Shown: positions 9,317-22,085 of the stretch, piece by piece
Layout of the letters: each line of letters starts with the position of its first letter
Position numbering within the stretch: position 1 is the first letter of the stretch
NCBI GenBank assembly: GCA_003049485.1
Contig: PYST01000341.1
Location: forward strand, 1 to 41,633
From: Ophioceras dolichostomum
Taxonomy: Eukaryota; Ascomycota; Sordariomycetes; Magnaporthales; Ophioceraceae
DNA length: 41,633 bases
Direction: 5' to 3'
Program-made: the position numbers and the translations under genes
Notes under the pieces: model-generated
What the model saw: the letters and a program-made list of their open reading frames with translations, nothing else
Told to the model about the DNA's origin: nothing
Databases searched by the model: none

Positions 9317-10289
9317 CTTACCACGATGGCACACAAGGCCTATCTAATGTGTTGAGGTCAGGCATCGATCACGTCGGGATATTAGGGGCTGATTAGTGTA
9401 TTGTGAGACGATCTAGAGCTCGAGGATGTGGCATGAATGTCAAGGCTGCGGTGTATGATATTATCTAGATCTCCGCTCATCATCCTATCACTGTAGGGCC
9501 TAGGTAGGCAGTTGAAAGAGAGAGGAGTTAAAGGACACAATCCCTTGCAACGCACGTTCTGCTCCCCAATATTTAGAATTATCGCGCATTTCAAGACCCT
9601 GGATTCCATCCGCAACAGTGGGTGGGAAGAACCATCCGAAGCGCACGCTCAATTGGGAGTAGAAACCCGACGGCTCATTCCATCACACTCGTAAACTGCT
9701 AGAGGCAGTCTGACAGTGTGGGCTACAGGTCTTTCTACGGCTTCTTTGGCCCGGTCAAAGTTGGGGCTTCCCTACCTAGAGAGCGGCGCTGCACCAGAAG
9801 CCAGACACCGAGGTCGGTCGGAGCATGCTCCGAAAATGGATCGTGCGCTATGGAATAAATGGTCCGACCCATCGATGATCCGACGGGTCGGTCGGCGTCG
9901 AGGCCGGGGTTGCCAAGGCCAGACTCCAGTCCCAGAAGGGATTGAGCCGGCGCGCGGACAGTTCCATCGTCAAGGGGGCACCAGGCCGGAGGTTTAGGGG
10001 ACTTGGGGGCGACATCAACCTACCTCAATGTGCTGAGCTAGCGGAACTTACCACCACCAGAGAGTACTCCACCGAATTGCCTTGACGGAACATGAAGGGT
10101 CATGTTGTCGCACTTGCAAAACGCCGTACCTGCAGCGTTGGCGTGCAGAATGCAGCGGCCACAAGCTTGATGTGACGGGAGGCGGCCCAATCCTCCTGAC
10201 CAGAGGACGTCAGGCTCGAACGATAATGATGTCGATGACAACGGCGGGCAGTGAAACCGCATGCATGGAGGGGTCTGTGATAAACCACG
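9317..10289. other. Intergenic with a cluster of palindromes
   Basis: No gene seen. The notable content is the CGG-rich palindrome cluster at 9812-9895, listed separately. The right end abuts the poly-A run. Confidence 0.5.
9812..9895. promoter_or_regulatory. Cluster of CGG/CCG palindromes, possible Zn2Cys6 factor sites
   Basis: CGGAGCATGCTCCG at 9819-9832 is a perfect 14-bp palindrome of the form CGG-N8-CCG. CCGACCC at 9864-9870 is repeated inverted as GGGTCGG at 9885-9891. The decamer GGTCGGTCGG occurs at 9812-9821 and again at 9886-9895. Fungal Zn2Cys6 factors bind inverted or direct CGG triplets. Assigning this site to such a factor is inference, and the nearest clear promoter on either side is not obvious. 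Confidence 0.3.
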
Positions 10290-13077
<2,788 letters not shown>

Positions 13078-13619
13078 TTATTTTTTAGCTCGGCTGCTCG
13101 AAGCTGTGATCTTGCTGGTGCTCATCAGGTCACCGATGTACTTCTGCAGGAACTTGTTGTTGCTGTCGAGCTTGTCGTGCTCCTCTTTCACGGCCTCTAT
13201 CCTGTTGAATATTGTTAAGAGCGAGGCTTGTAAAGCTTGCGCATGTCTGCGAGGGTTGGAGTGATGTTAGTGCGATGTTCGGAAGCCTTGGAGATGTCCC
13301 GATGCGTGAGGACGGTAACCACAACTGACCTCCTGAGCTCTTCTCTCGCTTCCCTGCCCATCGCCTCGATGTCCTCCGTCGTCCTCCTCGGGCTCATAGC
13401 CCGCACATCGCCGGGGTCTATCTCGATATGGAGAGGCTCTGTCGCGTCTACCGAGTCTCGGGGGACGATGATCGTGCCGCTGCTCTTCCTGCTCGGTAGC
13501 CGTGGCCTGAGGGGCGTCGGCTGGTCAATGGGTTGGTTATCGACGGAGGAGCCGGACGACGAGTCGGACCGCTCCATCTTCGGAATATCCTTAGCCCCCA
13601 ACTGCTCTCGATCGTCCAT
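13078..13619 (-). CDS. SCOC-like short coiled-coil protein (152 aa, two exons)
   Basis: Model: exon 1 13619-13330, intron 13329-13247 (83 nt; GTCAGT donor, CACTAACATC branch site, CTCGCAG acceptor), exon 2 13246-13078. The joined frame is exactly 153 codons. Residues 1-75 are Ser/Pro-rich and look disordered. Residues from about 80 form a heptad-like coiled coil (REAREELRR, then LLTIFNRIEAVKEEHDKL), followed by SNNKFLQKYIGDLMSTSKI. This C-terminal block matches the pattern of the SCOC family (PF10224, short coiled-coil proteins). Animal SCOC is a Golgi protein linked to trafficking and autophagy; the role in fungi is inferred only. The first ATG in frame with MDDREQLG is chosen because upstream codons are not protein-like. 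The leader is CT-rich. Confidence 0.8.
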
Positions 13620-16600
13620 ATTTGCGGGTAGGGCGCCGTAGATTACTCTTGGATGCGATCGAAGTTCGGGGAATTCGTGCAAGTTTCGTAGGTAGAGGAA
13701 GGTGGTGTATGATTCGCGGAGTCGTATCGATTCGTATCGTTGGCAGGAAGGTAAAGCTGAAAGGTTCTGGCAAATAAGGAAGAAAGAAGAAAGAAAGAAG
13801 TGAAAGGAGAGGAACAGCTTCTGTACTGTGCAGTATGCAAGAGGTGGACGGACTCCCCCGTCACAGTAATGCAGCCGGAGAGCTTATGATTGCCACCATT
13901 CACGAACCTGTTTGAGGTGGTAGCGGCGGCGGTTCGTGACTGAGAGGTCCGACGGGAGAAGAAGAAAGAGGAAGAACCACAGAGAAGGGAGATGAGCGGC
14001 GCCGATGGTTTTTGGGAAAAGGGTAGAAGAAGGAGCGTGGGGACCGGACCCCAGAGGCAGGGCTAAAAAGGTTAAGAGAGATGGGAATCGGCGGCGGGGG
14101 CAAGGAGATATCGTGGTTGCGTGGGTGTGGAATCTGACCCACTGGCAGGAAATTCGATTGTCGTGCGTTAGGTGTGGAATAGCGTCAGAGTGCGCGAGAG
14201 CACTCAAACCCAGTGGAGCCGCGAAGCGAGAAGGGGGGTGGCCCTATTGCGGCTCGGAAACGAGGGTCTTGGGGGACCTAGGGTCAGGGTCGTGCCCGCG
14301 CTTGGTTGTTTGGGGGTCGTTGCTTGCCTGCTCGTCGTTGGGAGACAGGACAGTGAGCCAAGCGTGGGCAGGCGGCGGGGAGAATGGCGGTGGACTTGCG
14401 GGTCGCAGGTCGCATGTAGCAAGTCGGAACAGGCTTTTTGGCTTGCTTCTTGCGTAGCGCGTGAACGAACGGTGGAAGTGTAGCTATTATTGGGCAGCCT
14501 GGCGGCGCGGTGGCATAGAGAGCCGGAACGCAAGCAGAGTCAGGCAGGAGTGATAGTCGTTGCGTAGGGGTGGACCCTGTTGCACTTGTGACTGGGGCCG
14601 CAAGAGGGGATTCAGGAGCGAGGATTGGTTGCCGTGCCCTGTTTTGTGCCGCGATCAACAGTCTCGTTGCGGAAAGCGGAAATCGGACAGCGGAGGGTAT
14701 AAGCGCAGAGAGAACGGGAGAACGATGAGAGGCGGAGAGGCAGAGCACTGTGCGCAGTGCCGGAAAGGGTGGCGTCGAGGCTTGTCGTCGGTCTAGAGCA
14801 GAGTTGATCCAAAGAAAAGGCGTACGTGCGCCCTCGAGGTCGATCAGCGGGCAGTACTTGTCGGTATGCTGACCAAAGTGACGTCTAGAGCAGCGGTATC
14901 ACGTCACCGAACGGGGAGAGACTTGCGGCTTGCGATCGGCAAAAGGAAGGAACGGGAGCGAGACGTCTGGAAGATTAACGCAGAACGCTAACAAAAGAGA
15001 GGCAAGATCCGGGATTCGGTGTCTCGATGCAAGCAGTTATGGAGCCGAACTGCCTGGCTAGTTGTCAGAATGGGACGGCGACAAAACGAAGCGGTCCTCC
15101 TTGATTGTAAAGGATACAACAAACAAATGGTCTAATAGGTGCGTGATGGTCGGCCGCGAGGAAATGGCTTGGCCGGCGAATTGGTGTGGGAGGAACACAA
15201 ATGCAGCCACCAGTAGCAGGGAAGTGAGGATGGTCGTTGCAAAATTTGCGATGGGGAGTTCATCAGTGAGGGGACCAGGATGACGCTAGACCCCTTTTGG
15301 AAGTACTGTTCGGAGCTCAAGATCGGCGCCTGTCAGTGACGCAAGGACGCCACCCACATCTTCTCTAATTGGCTCGCACGCACCAGGGTCCTGCTCCTAT
15401 TCGCCGTTCCTATATTTGTCGTTTGTTCCTTTTTTCCTTCTTTCTTTGGAGGAATATTAGCGACCCCCTCACATCCAGCGCTCGAATGTTGTGCGTAGCT
15501 GAGTCATCCGAGTCAAGCCAGCAGTCACGCGCCGCTAACTTGCTTGCCACAAACCTACCGCTTAACCTCCGTGCCTTGGAAGGACGAAGGCTCCCATATC
15601 AAGGATGGAGGTGGACGAAGATGCGCCTGCCAGGCGTTTTTTGAGTCGTGGGTGTTGCGTTGTGAACATGCGAGGCCCACCTGCCACTCTTCTGGCAGTG
15701 CCGGTCCAGGTTCCCAGGACCCCTATTTGTAATGGCCCCGCCTACCATCCTTCTTCCTGCAGCTAACGCCCGCTAAATTCTCTCCCACAGTAGTATGTCC
15801 CCCGTTTTGTCCTTCTCGACCTGCTTGGATTCCGCCCTCCGTTTCTTTTGCCATCTCCTTTAAGCATCGTTCCTCAATTTGCAGTCCATATCCGTTTTTT
15901 TAGTTCTTTTTTTCGAAGACGATAGCAATAAGACGAGATAATAGGTTTCGCATCCGAGCTGCTGGTGGAGGACTCGACCCAGCTTGCGAGCCCGAAGACC
16001 TACTCCAATTCATGCCATCCGAACGATGGTAATCATCTGGAAATACCCCTTCCCGCTACTTCTTCTCCTCCTTCTATCGTCTAACAAGAACAGTGCGGAT
16101 CTATGAATGCTCGAAGCCAATCACTATGTATTTCCCGTACTTCCTGTCGTTCTGGCTGACACACCGAGCCCCTGCTGACGGCGGCTTGGCGGCTTTTGGT
16201 TATGTCATGCTCGGCGATCCCTTCTACAGTGCCGGCCACTGTATTCTGCTTCACGACGAGCAAAGTCGCTCATCAATGACCAATGAGCCAACTTACTGGG
16301 CTCGCCAAGGAGAGCGCAAATATTCTCACCCATCTTAGTTTTAGCTGTCTGTTTCTATTGACCTCCATGGATTCGAATGCAACAGTTCAGGACAATACCT
16401 TTCTATTGCCCAGTTGTCCTTTCTCCCCAACACCCCATCCCCAACCACCACGACCACCAATATACATGATCCCACGCTGCTTGCTCCAAGGTGATCGTCG
16501 ACCCCGCCGCTTGCGACTGACCAGTCAGTGCTGATCAATTGGGTTAGTATCTGCTTGGCGGCGGCGGTCCTGCTTATCCGTCCTGCCACCTGTGGTATGG

Positions 16601-18014
16601 CTTCTGCATTATGGATCATCACTCGCTCCCCAACCTCTCGAGCTTCCTATTTTTACATCTTCTCTTGTTACCGACGTTGTCGCTGTTTAGAATCTTATTG
16701 GCTGAGCGAGAAACCATTCTGCCTCACGCACCCCTTTACTTATCTCGTCAGATCTTGCTCCGCGCTGCCCCGTACACGTCTCTCAGATTCTCCCCTCACC
16801 CATGCACAAGTTCACTTGAGAGGTCTGGTCGACTGGCACTTACTTCCTTAGGAGTCGACATGAAACAAAGCCACACATGTATGATAGTAACTAAAGCCCA
16901 GTCCTGGCCACTAGTGCCCAGTACCAACGTTGTCCTGACTCCAGTGATGGGACTTCCCCGGCCGAATAAGAAACCGGTGCTGGACCGCGCCGAACCCTGT
17001 CTCCGCCTGGCTTCTGGCCTTCCCAACCGCCGCCTGGACGTTTCATGTTGCCTCCGATCACCGCGCCGGCCCCTAGGTGGGCTGCATCACGGGTCAAACT
17101 ACCCGGGTACATTATGCTCTCACCAGCCACCGGCACGGACAAGGGTCCCACACCGGACCACTCAAGGGCTAGGAATGAGACCCGGCAGTGCAACTACCGC
17201 ACACACCGCATCCCGGGCACGGCTCCACCCACCACCGGACGGACCCAAGGACCAAGAGGGATTCACGCGATACTGGTAGTAGTCTACTCGGCCGACTCCA
17301 AGATTACCTCACTACGGAGCTTCAATACATGTCCCTCTCTTCTGAGCGCACGTAGAGCAAGCCCACCCATACACGTCCCACGCGCCCGCGTCGTCGGCCA
17401 ACGCATGCAGATAGCCAAGCCCCCATTCACCCTCAAGCCGCGGGAGGTGCGCTCGGCTCCGGATGCTAACGAGCCAGCCAGCAAGGCTGAATCTACTCCG
17501 CCTGAAGCGGACATTAAGTGTCACGTACGCAGCACAGGCGGTCAGGATGCCGGCCGAAATGGAGCCTGGGGTTGCGAGAATGGTGCGCCACGTGATGTTT
17601 GAACCCATCCGTCCGCAGTAGGCGCGAGAACCATCTGCAGTTTCCTGTCACGCGTGCGACTCCCTCGCTTGTTGCTCTCACATTTTGACCGAGTGGACCA
17701 CTCCCGCCCGAGCATACCGAGATCTTTAATAGCCCGATTAGGATCACATTCTCCTCCATGAGGAATGCTTTGGAGCGGCTTGGGGCCAGTCGACGCCGTC
17801 GGACGGTCGCCATGTCGCTCAGGTTCAATCCCGGGAACCTGCCCGACCTTTTTTTCTCTTTTTCTCTCAATCTTTGTTTACGATTGCGTTCACAGACGCC
17901 CACCCGTAATCAGCATTCCCAACAAAAACAAATACAAAAAAATATCAGTTGACAGAAAAAATCAAAAAGATCACCACCCAGCTAACCCTCGTTATCAGAT
18001 CCAGGTGGGTGGTT
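13620..18014. other. 4.4-kb stretch with no supported gene
   Basis: Contains the CT-rich leader of the SCOC-like gene on the minus strand (about 13760-13830), then mixed-composition DNA. Several open frames of 100-185 codons exist on both strands (for example 14284-14748 minus, 17045-17602 plus), but their composition reads as chance ORFs. A 26-codon frame at 16026-16106 with a Leu-rich core is too short to call. No tRNA, rRNA or transposon is recognised. Confidence 0.45.
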
Positions 18015-18040
18015 GCAAAAACCTTTTTTTGGGTTTTTGC
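18015..18040. repeat. 9-bp inverted repeat with T-rich loop
   Basis: GCAAAAACC (18015-18023) and GGTTTTTGC (18032-18040) flank an eight-base loop of seven T and one G. It lies directly beside the tRNA-like block at 18041-18125, on the side where a minus-strand SINE would carry its simple-sequence tail. Confidence 0.7.
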
Positions 18041-18125
18041 TTCGTCGGTCTCGAACCCGCAACCTATATATTACTATAGTTTACGCGCCGAGAGTCGCGG
18101 CGATGCTAACTAGGTCATTCGGACA
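18041..18125 (-). other. tRNA-like relic, possibly a tRNA-derived SINE head or tRNA pseudogene
   Basis: On the minus strand, GGTTCGAGACC (18057-18047) fits the internal B box of RNA polymerase III genes. About 45 nt upstream, CTAGTTAGCATCG resembles an A box. Between them CGCCG (18102-18098) and CGGCG (18090-18086) form a perfect 5-bp stem around a 7-nt loop, as in an anticodon arm. The loop (CGACTCT) lacks the invariant U33, and I cannot pair the acceptor or T stems well. It is therefore not a functional tRNA. A SINE head or a decayed tRNA gene fits best. Confidence 0.4.
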
Positions 18126-19814
18126 AGTTATGACGACTGTCTGATATTGGGAAGGAACGGCCGCGGTGGGGCTTATAACCTTTAATTCACGGTCGGTATT
18201 TGGAGGCAGGGCGCCCCGGCGCACAGCCTTACGACCACGATGTCGAGGGGAACACGAGCAGTAAGCCAGGCACGAGTGACTTCGCCTGTCAGCCCGGTCG
18301 AGGTGAATCAATACCTACGGAAGCTTCCGACTAGTAACACGAGCCGCCGTGACAGATTCTATCGTGGGAACACTCTCGCCTTGTCGGTCGCATGGGAGAG
18401 GCTTCATTATTCGCGATTCACCTCCTCAGTACGATCTCAGCCGCAGCGATGTGGCTGGGCTACCAGCAAGACCGCCATCTATTGAAGAATTTTCCAAAGG
18501 AGTATCGCGCCAGAGAGTCGCTCCAAAATGCGAGAGCGATTCGAGTGCCGGGCACTACGGAAGAAAATTCATTTCGTTATTTCTAGTAGCCGAGTCGCCA
18601 CGTTGGCTTACGCCTTGCGATGACTTCGCGCGCCTTGTTTCGTTCCGCAGCTACTGGGTTCTCGGAGCCGTGTCTCCCAGATTGCTTCCAGTCCTGTATT
18701 GCTGTTTCAAGGCACAGGTTCGGCGGCTCAAGGGCTAGAATCTGGCCAGTCCCCCCGCCTTTGACTCCTCTCTGCTGCTATCTATCAACGTCAGGGCTCT
18801 CCCCCCTAGACCGGTGCGCCATCGCTGCGCTACCCTGGCACTTCGTGAACCTCGCAAAGCTGCCCGGTCTCAGGGGTGCGAATTAGAATTCCGACCGAGC
18901 CCGACAGGCGTCGTATAGACTGCCAGGAGGCCGGCTAGCGATGGGTAGAAAGTGTCGAAGCTGATATGAACAACGAGAACCAGAGCAGAGCCAGACCTTC
19001 ATACCTAAGGACCTTATCGACGCGAACCACAGGGGAGAGCAAGGGACTTAGCACGTTGCTATATCGTTCCTGGCTTCATCCAAGATCCTTCAGAGGGTAC
19101 TAAGGGTTATGGTCAAGCTCATTTCCGTTGCCCGTGCCTTATTCATCGATCAACTCTACCGAGAACACGCATTACGGTCTGAATATTCCACTAACCGGCC
19201 TTATCAACTCCCTACAACATGAGACTGCTCACTGATACTGCTCACTGATGCAGCTGTAATAGCTGCACTGTTTGCCTCAAACCATTCCAGCCCTGCTAGC
19301 ACCGGCGGCTACGAATTGCAAACCAATCATAGGCCAAGAAATGCGAGTAGGAAGGGTTTTGCAGGAGGGCTGCCGGCAAAATCGGAGGAAAGCGGCTGAT
19401 GGGTAAATGCGCCCATCCACCACGAGGGGCATTTAGGCAGTTCCCGACGCACATAATTCGTTCACGGTATATGGCTGTCTGTCTTCCGTCAATATTGCAC
19501 CGCCAAAATGATAACCTGTCAATTATCGGCCATCTCTCTGGCCACGTTGCTAGAAGACGCTGCGTCCTCTGCTTTTATGGCGGGTTGACCAAGCGTCGTC
19601 GTCGTCGACGGTGAGCTTCACGATTCCCCCACGCATCATCACCACCATCATCACCTTCAATTGGCGAGTATTTTTCGGGGTTTATTTTTATTTCTCCTCC
19701 TTTGCCTCACCTCCCTCTGGCTCGGCTTGCTTATTAGCTGCTGGAACTTCGGTTGTGTACCTGATTTCTATTGATCCCATCTGGGTTGCCCCTGAGCCAG
19801 CGCAAACCGCCACC
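18126..19814. other. Intergenic, upstream of the SET-domain gene
   Basis: No protein gene supported. It holds a 13-bp tandem duplication (19224-19249), a small palindrome GCAGCT-GTAAT-AGCTGC just after it, and a CT-rich leader before the ATG at 19815. A weak A-box-like word on the minus strand near 18820-18836 is not backed by a B box. Confidence 0.5.
19224..19249. repeat. Tandem duplication of a 13-bp unit
   Basis: ACTGCTCACTGAT occurs twice head to tail. It is followed closely by the hairpin-forming GCAGCTGTAATAGCTGC. Confidence 0.9.
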
Positions 19815-21116
19815 ATGGCTCGCGCCCCGCTCCTCTCGCTCCTCTCCTTCGCCCTGGCCATCCAGCTCCTGAGCGGGCTCGCGAACGCAAAGTCATCAAG
19901 TACAGACAAGGCCGCCGCGCAGCCAGGGGTTCAGGTCCCCATCGTAGCGCAGTATGTCGACAACCTGACCGAGACGGCCCTCTTCCACCCGAAAGGGTGG
20001 TACGCGCCGAACATCTGCGACGACAAGTACTGCGTGTACTCGAACCGCGAGATCGCGAACGGGCAGGGCCTGACCATCATATCGACCCTCACGCAATACC
20101 AGAAGATCAAGCGCCTCGAGAAGCTCATGAAGACGGCCACAAGCAAATTCCTGCCCGACCCTCCAATCTTCGAGGAGCAGGACCTCCCAGAAACAAACGG
20201 CGACAAGGGCTTCGTGGCCACCGCGCAGATCAAGCGCGCCACAGCGCTGATGGAGCTCGTCCCCATCATCATCATCCACAAGTCCTTCTTTAACGACACC
20301 GACGAGGCCTCCCACGCCCGCCTGTTGGACGCCGCCTTCCGGCTCCTCCCCTCCAAGACCCAAGACCTCCTCAAGACCGGCATGGCCAAGAATCACCACT
20401 CGCGCAAGGGCCTCAAGGAAGCTATCATCTCGCACCCCTTCGAGACGAACGCCGGCTCGACCTACTGGGACGGCGCCGACCACGGCAAGCACTACGTCGT
20501 CTACTCCGAGCTCTTCTCCATCGGCCACAGCTGCCGGCCCAACATGGCCTTCTACCTCGACGGCCAGCACACCCCGCACTTCGCCGCGGCGCGCAAGATC
20601 CAACCCGGCGAGCCGCTAACGATCTCGTACATCAACCCGCGCCAGACCCGCAAGGAGCGCTCCGAGGCCGCCCACGACCTCTGGGGCAAGCCCTGCTCGT
20701 GCAACGCCTGCACCGCCCGGGGCGACCTCTCCGCGCTCGCGGCCGCGGACGCGCGCTTCAACGAGATCCTCGACATCGAGGAGCAGCTGAAGGACATGGA
20801 GTCCACGCGCGTCACTACGGGCATGCTGGCGCACTACCTGGAGCTCATCGAGCAGGATGGACTGCACTCGCGACTGGCAGAGGCGTACGAGCTGCTGGCG
20901 TACAACTATAACTATCTGGGTTACGAGAAGCGGGCGAAGAAGTACGGCAGCCTGGCGATGCAGGCGGGGATAGTTGAACAGGGCCCGGATTCGAACGACG
21001 TGGTTGCTATGAGGGTGTTCACGAAGGGCCCAAGAGAGCATTACTCGTGGCAGAGGAAGCTGAAGAATAAGAAGCCTGCTGGGGCGGCGGTCGCGGGGAA
21101 GGCTGCTTCTTCATAG
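19815..21116 (+). CDS. Secreted SET-domain protein (433 aa, single exon)
   Basis: The ATG at 19815 has an ideal context (GCCACCATGG); the frame is open further upstream but that part reads as leader. Residues 1-25 form a signal peptide (LLSLLSFALAIQLLSGLANA). A Cys-containing segment follows (NICDDKYCVY, about 67-75). The SET domain spans about 130-275, with an insert between its halves, the GHSCRPN motif at 237-243, GEPLTISYIN at 265-274, and a post-SET-like Cys cluster CSCNAC at 294-299. The C-terminal 130 residues are helical and TPR-like. Most SET proteins methylate lysine in nucleus or cytosol; fungi also carry a family with signal peptides whose substrates are unknown. The usual NHS Asn is Gly here (GHS), a position that contacts the methyl donor, so activity may be altered. 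Coding GC is high and no intron is needed. Confidence 0.88.
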   Translation: MARAPLLSLLSFALAIQLLSGLANAKSSSTDKAAAQPGVQVPIVAQYVDNLTETALFHPKGWYAPNICDDKYCVYSNREIANGQGLTIISTLTQYQKIKRLEKLMKTATSKFLPDPPIFEEQDLPETNGDKGFVATAQIKRATALMELVPIIIIHKSFFNDTDEASHARLLDAAFRLLPSKTQDLLKTGMAKNHHSRKGLKEAIISHPFETNAGSTYWDGADHGKHYVVYSELFSIGHSCRPNMAFYLDGQHTPHFAAARKIQPGEPLTISYINPRQTRKERSEAAHDLWGKPCSCNACTARGDLSALAAADARFNEILDIEEQLKDMESTRVTTGMLAHYLELIEQDGLHSRLAEAYELLAYNYNYLGYEKRAKKYGSLAMQAGIVEQGPDSNDVVAMRVFTKGPREHYSWQRKLKNKKPAGAAVAGKAASS

Positions 21117-22085
21117 GACAAAAGGAGGGTTGGAGTTACTAGTCTTGGGGCTCCAAATGGGGTAGGAAGGACGGAGGTGGCTGAGGAGGAGATGTAGGGA
21201 GAGACTGACAGTTGGAAGGATACTGTTATCGGTTGGTTTGCTCCATAGAGTGGAAGTGCGTCGACTAGGGGGGTCTGCTGGCGTCTAGTGGTTTGCTTCG
21301 GGACACAGTTAGCATACGATGCGTTCAAACATATTTTTCCTCCAATAATTCAGTTAGCTCATGTGAGGCGTCATCATCGAGTGCATGCCAATATCAAAAT
21401 GTGGAGTCCATGACACGAAAGAGAGCTGTGGACTGATGGGTGCAGTTGATTCAGCCAGGGAGGTCCCCCCCAACTACTAGGAGAGATACAGTACAAGGCT
21501 GTGCAACCCGCTCTATCCATCACCCGCTAGCGGAGACAGTGAGTTGTAGAGCCAATGAACTAGGAAGGAAGACGGCTTGATCGTAACGTCCGGCAGGATG
21601 GTACGACGGCCGATGCTGGTAGGTATCGTAGATACCTATGTATATACATCTGTCTAAAAACCCCCAGAATTCTCGAGACTGGCGAAAGTGGGGGTAGGAC
21701 TTCCGCACCTTGAAGTGCCAACAAGACATTGAAGACAAGAAACCCATACTGCATTCACTGCCCCTGTCATGGCATGGTTCGATTCGCCAGCGCCAAGTCT
21801 GTTCCCCCAGATAAGCCAAGGCAGTGCCACTTTGAGCGATCCCCCACCCCCAGATTTCCCCGCGTCGCCGAGACCGCCGAGAGTCTTAGCGCGATCCCAC
21901 GTCGACTCTGAACGCACCTCACCTCAGAACCCAGAATGCCGAGTGGCACGGAGATATCACGGAATCTTCTTGCGATCATCATCTTCGTCCCTTCCGATCG
22001 CCTGTCCTTTTCTCAGATCGGGTCAACGTAGGTCGTCAATACGCCCCAGGTCCAGCTTCTCGTCATCAGTCATCAGCATCAATGC
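21117..22085. other. Intergenic between convergent SET and MFS genes
   Basis: Shared 3' flank of two convergent genes. It includes an 8-bp inverted repeat TAGGTATC-GTA-GATACCTA at 21620-21638, which could form a hairpin. No gene is supported. Confidence 0.5.

Noticed and set aside
16026..16106. 26-codon frame resembling a bare signal peptide (Leu-rich core)
   Set aside because: Nothing follows the hydrophobic core, and the stretch can equally be read as a pyrimidine-rich region before a TCTAAC branch-like word.
17045..17602. 185-codon plus-strand open frame
   Set aside because: Opposite-strand frames are open too, Pro/Arg/Thr-biased composition reflects GC content, and no family resemblance is seen.
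18785..18846. Second tRNA-like block on the minus strand (GGGTAGCGCAGCGATGG)
   Set aside because: Only an A-box-like word is present; no B box, stems or terminator could be aligned.
19611..19814. In-frame extension upstream of the SET-domain gene
   Set aside because: The signal peptide and an ideal start context lie at 19815; the extension has leader-like, pyrimidine-rich sequence.
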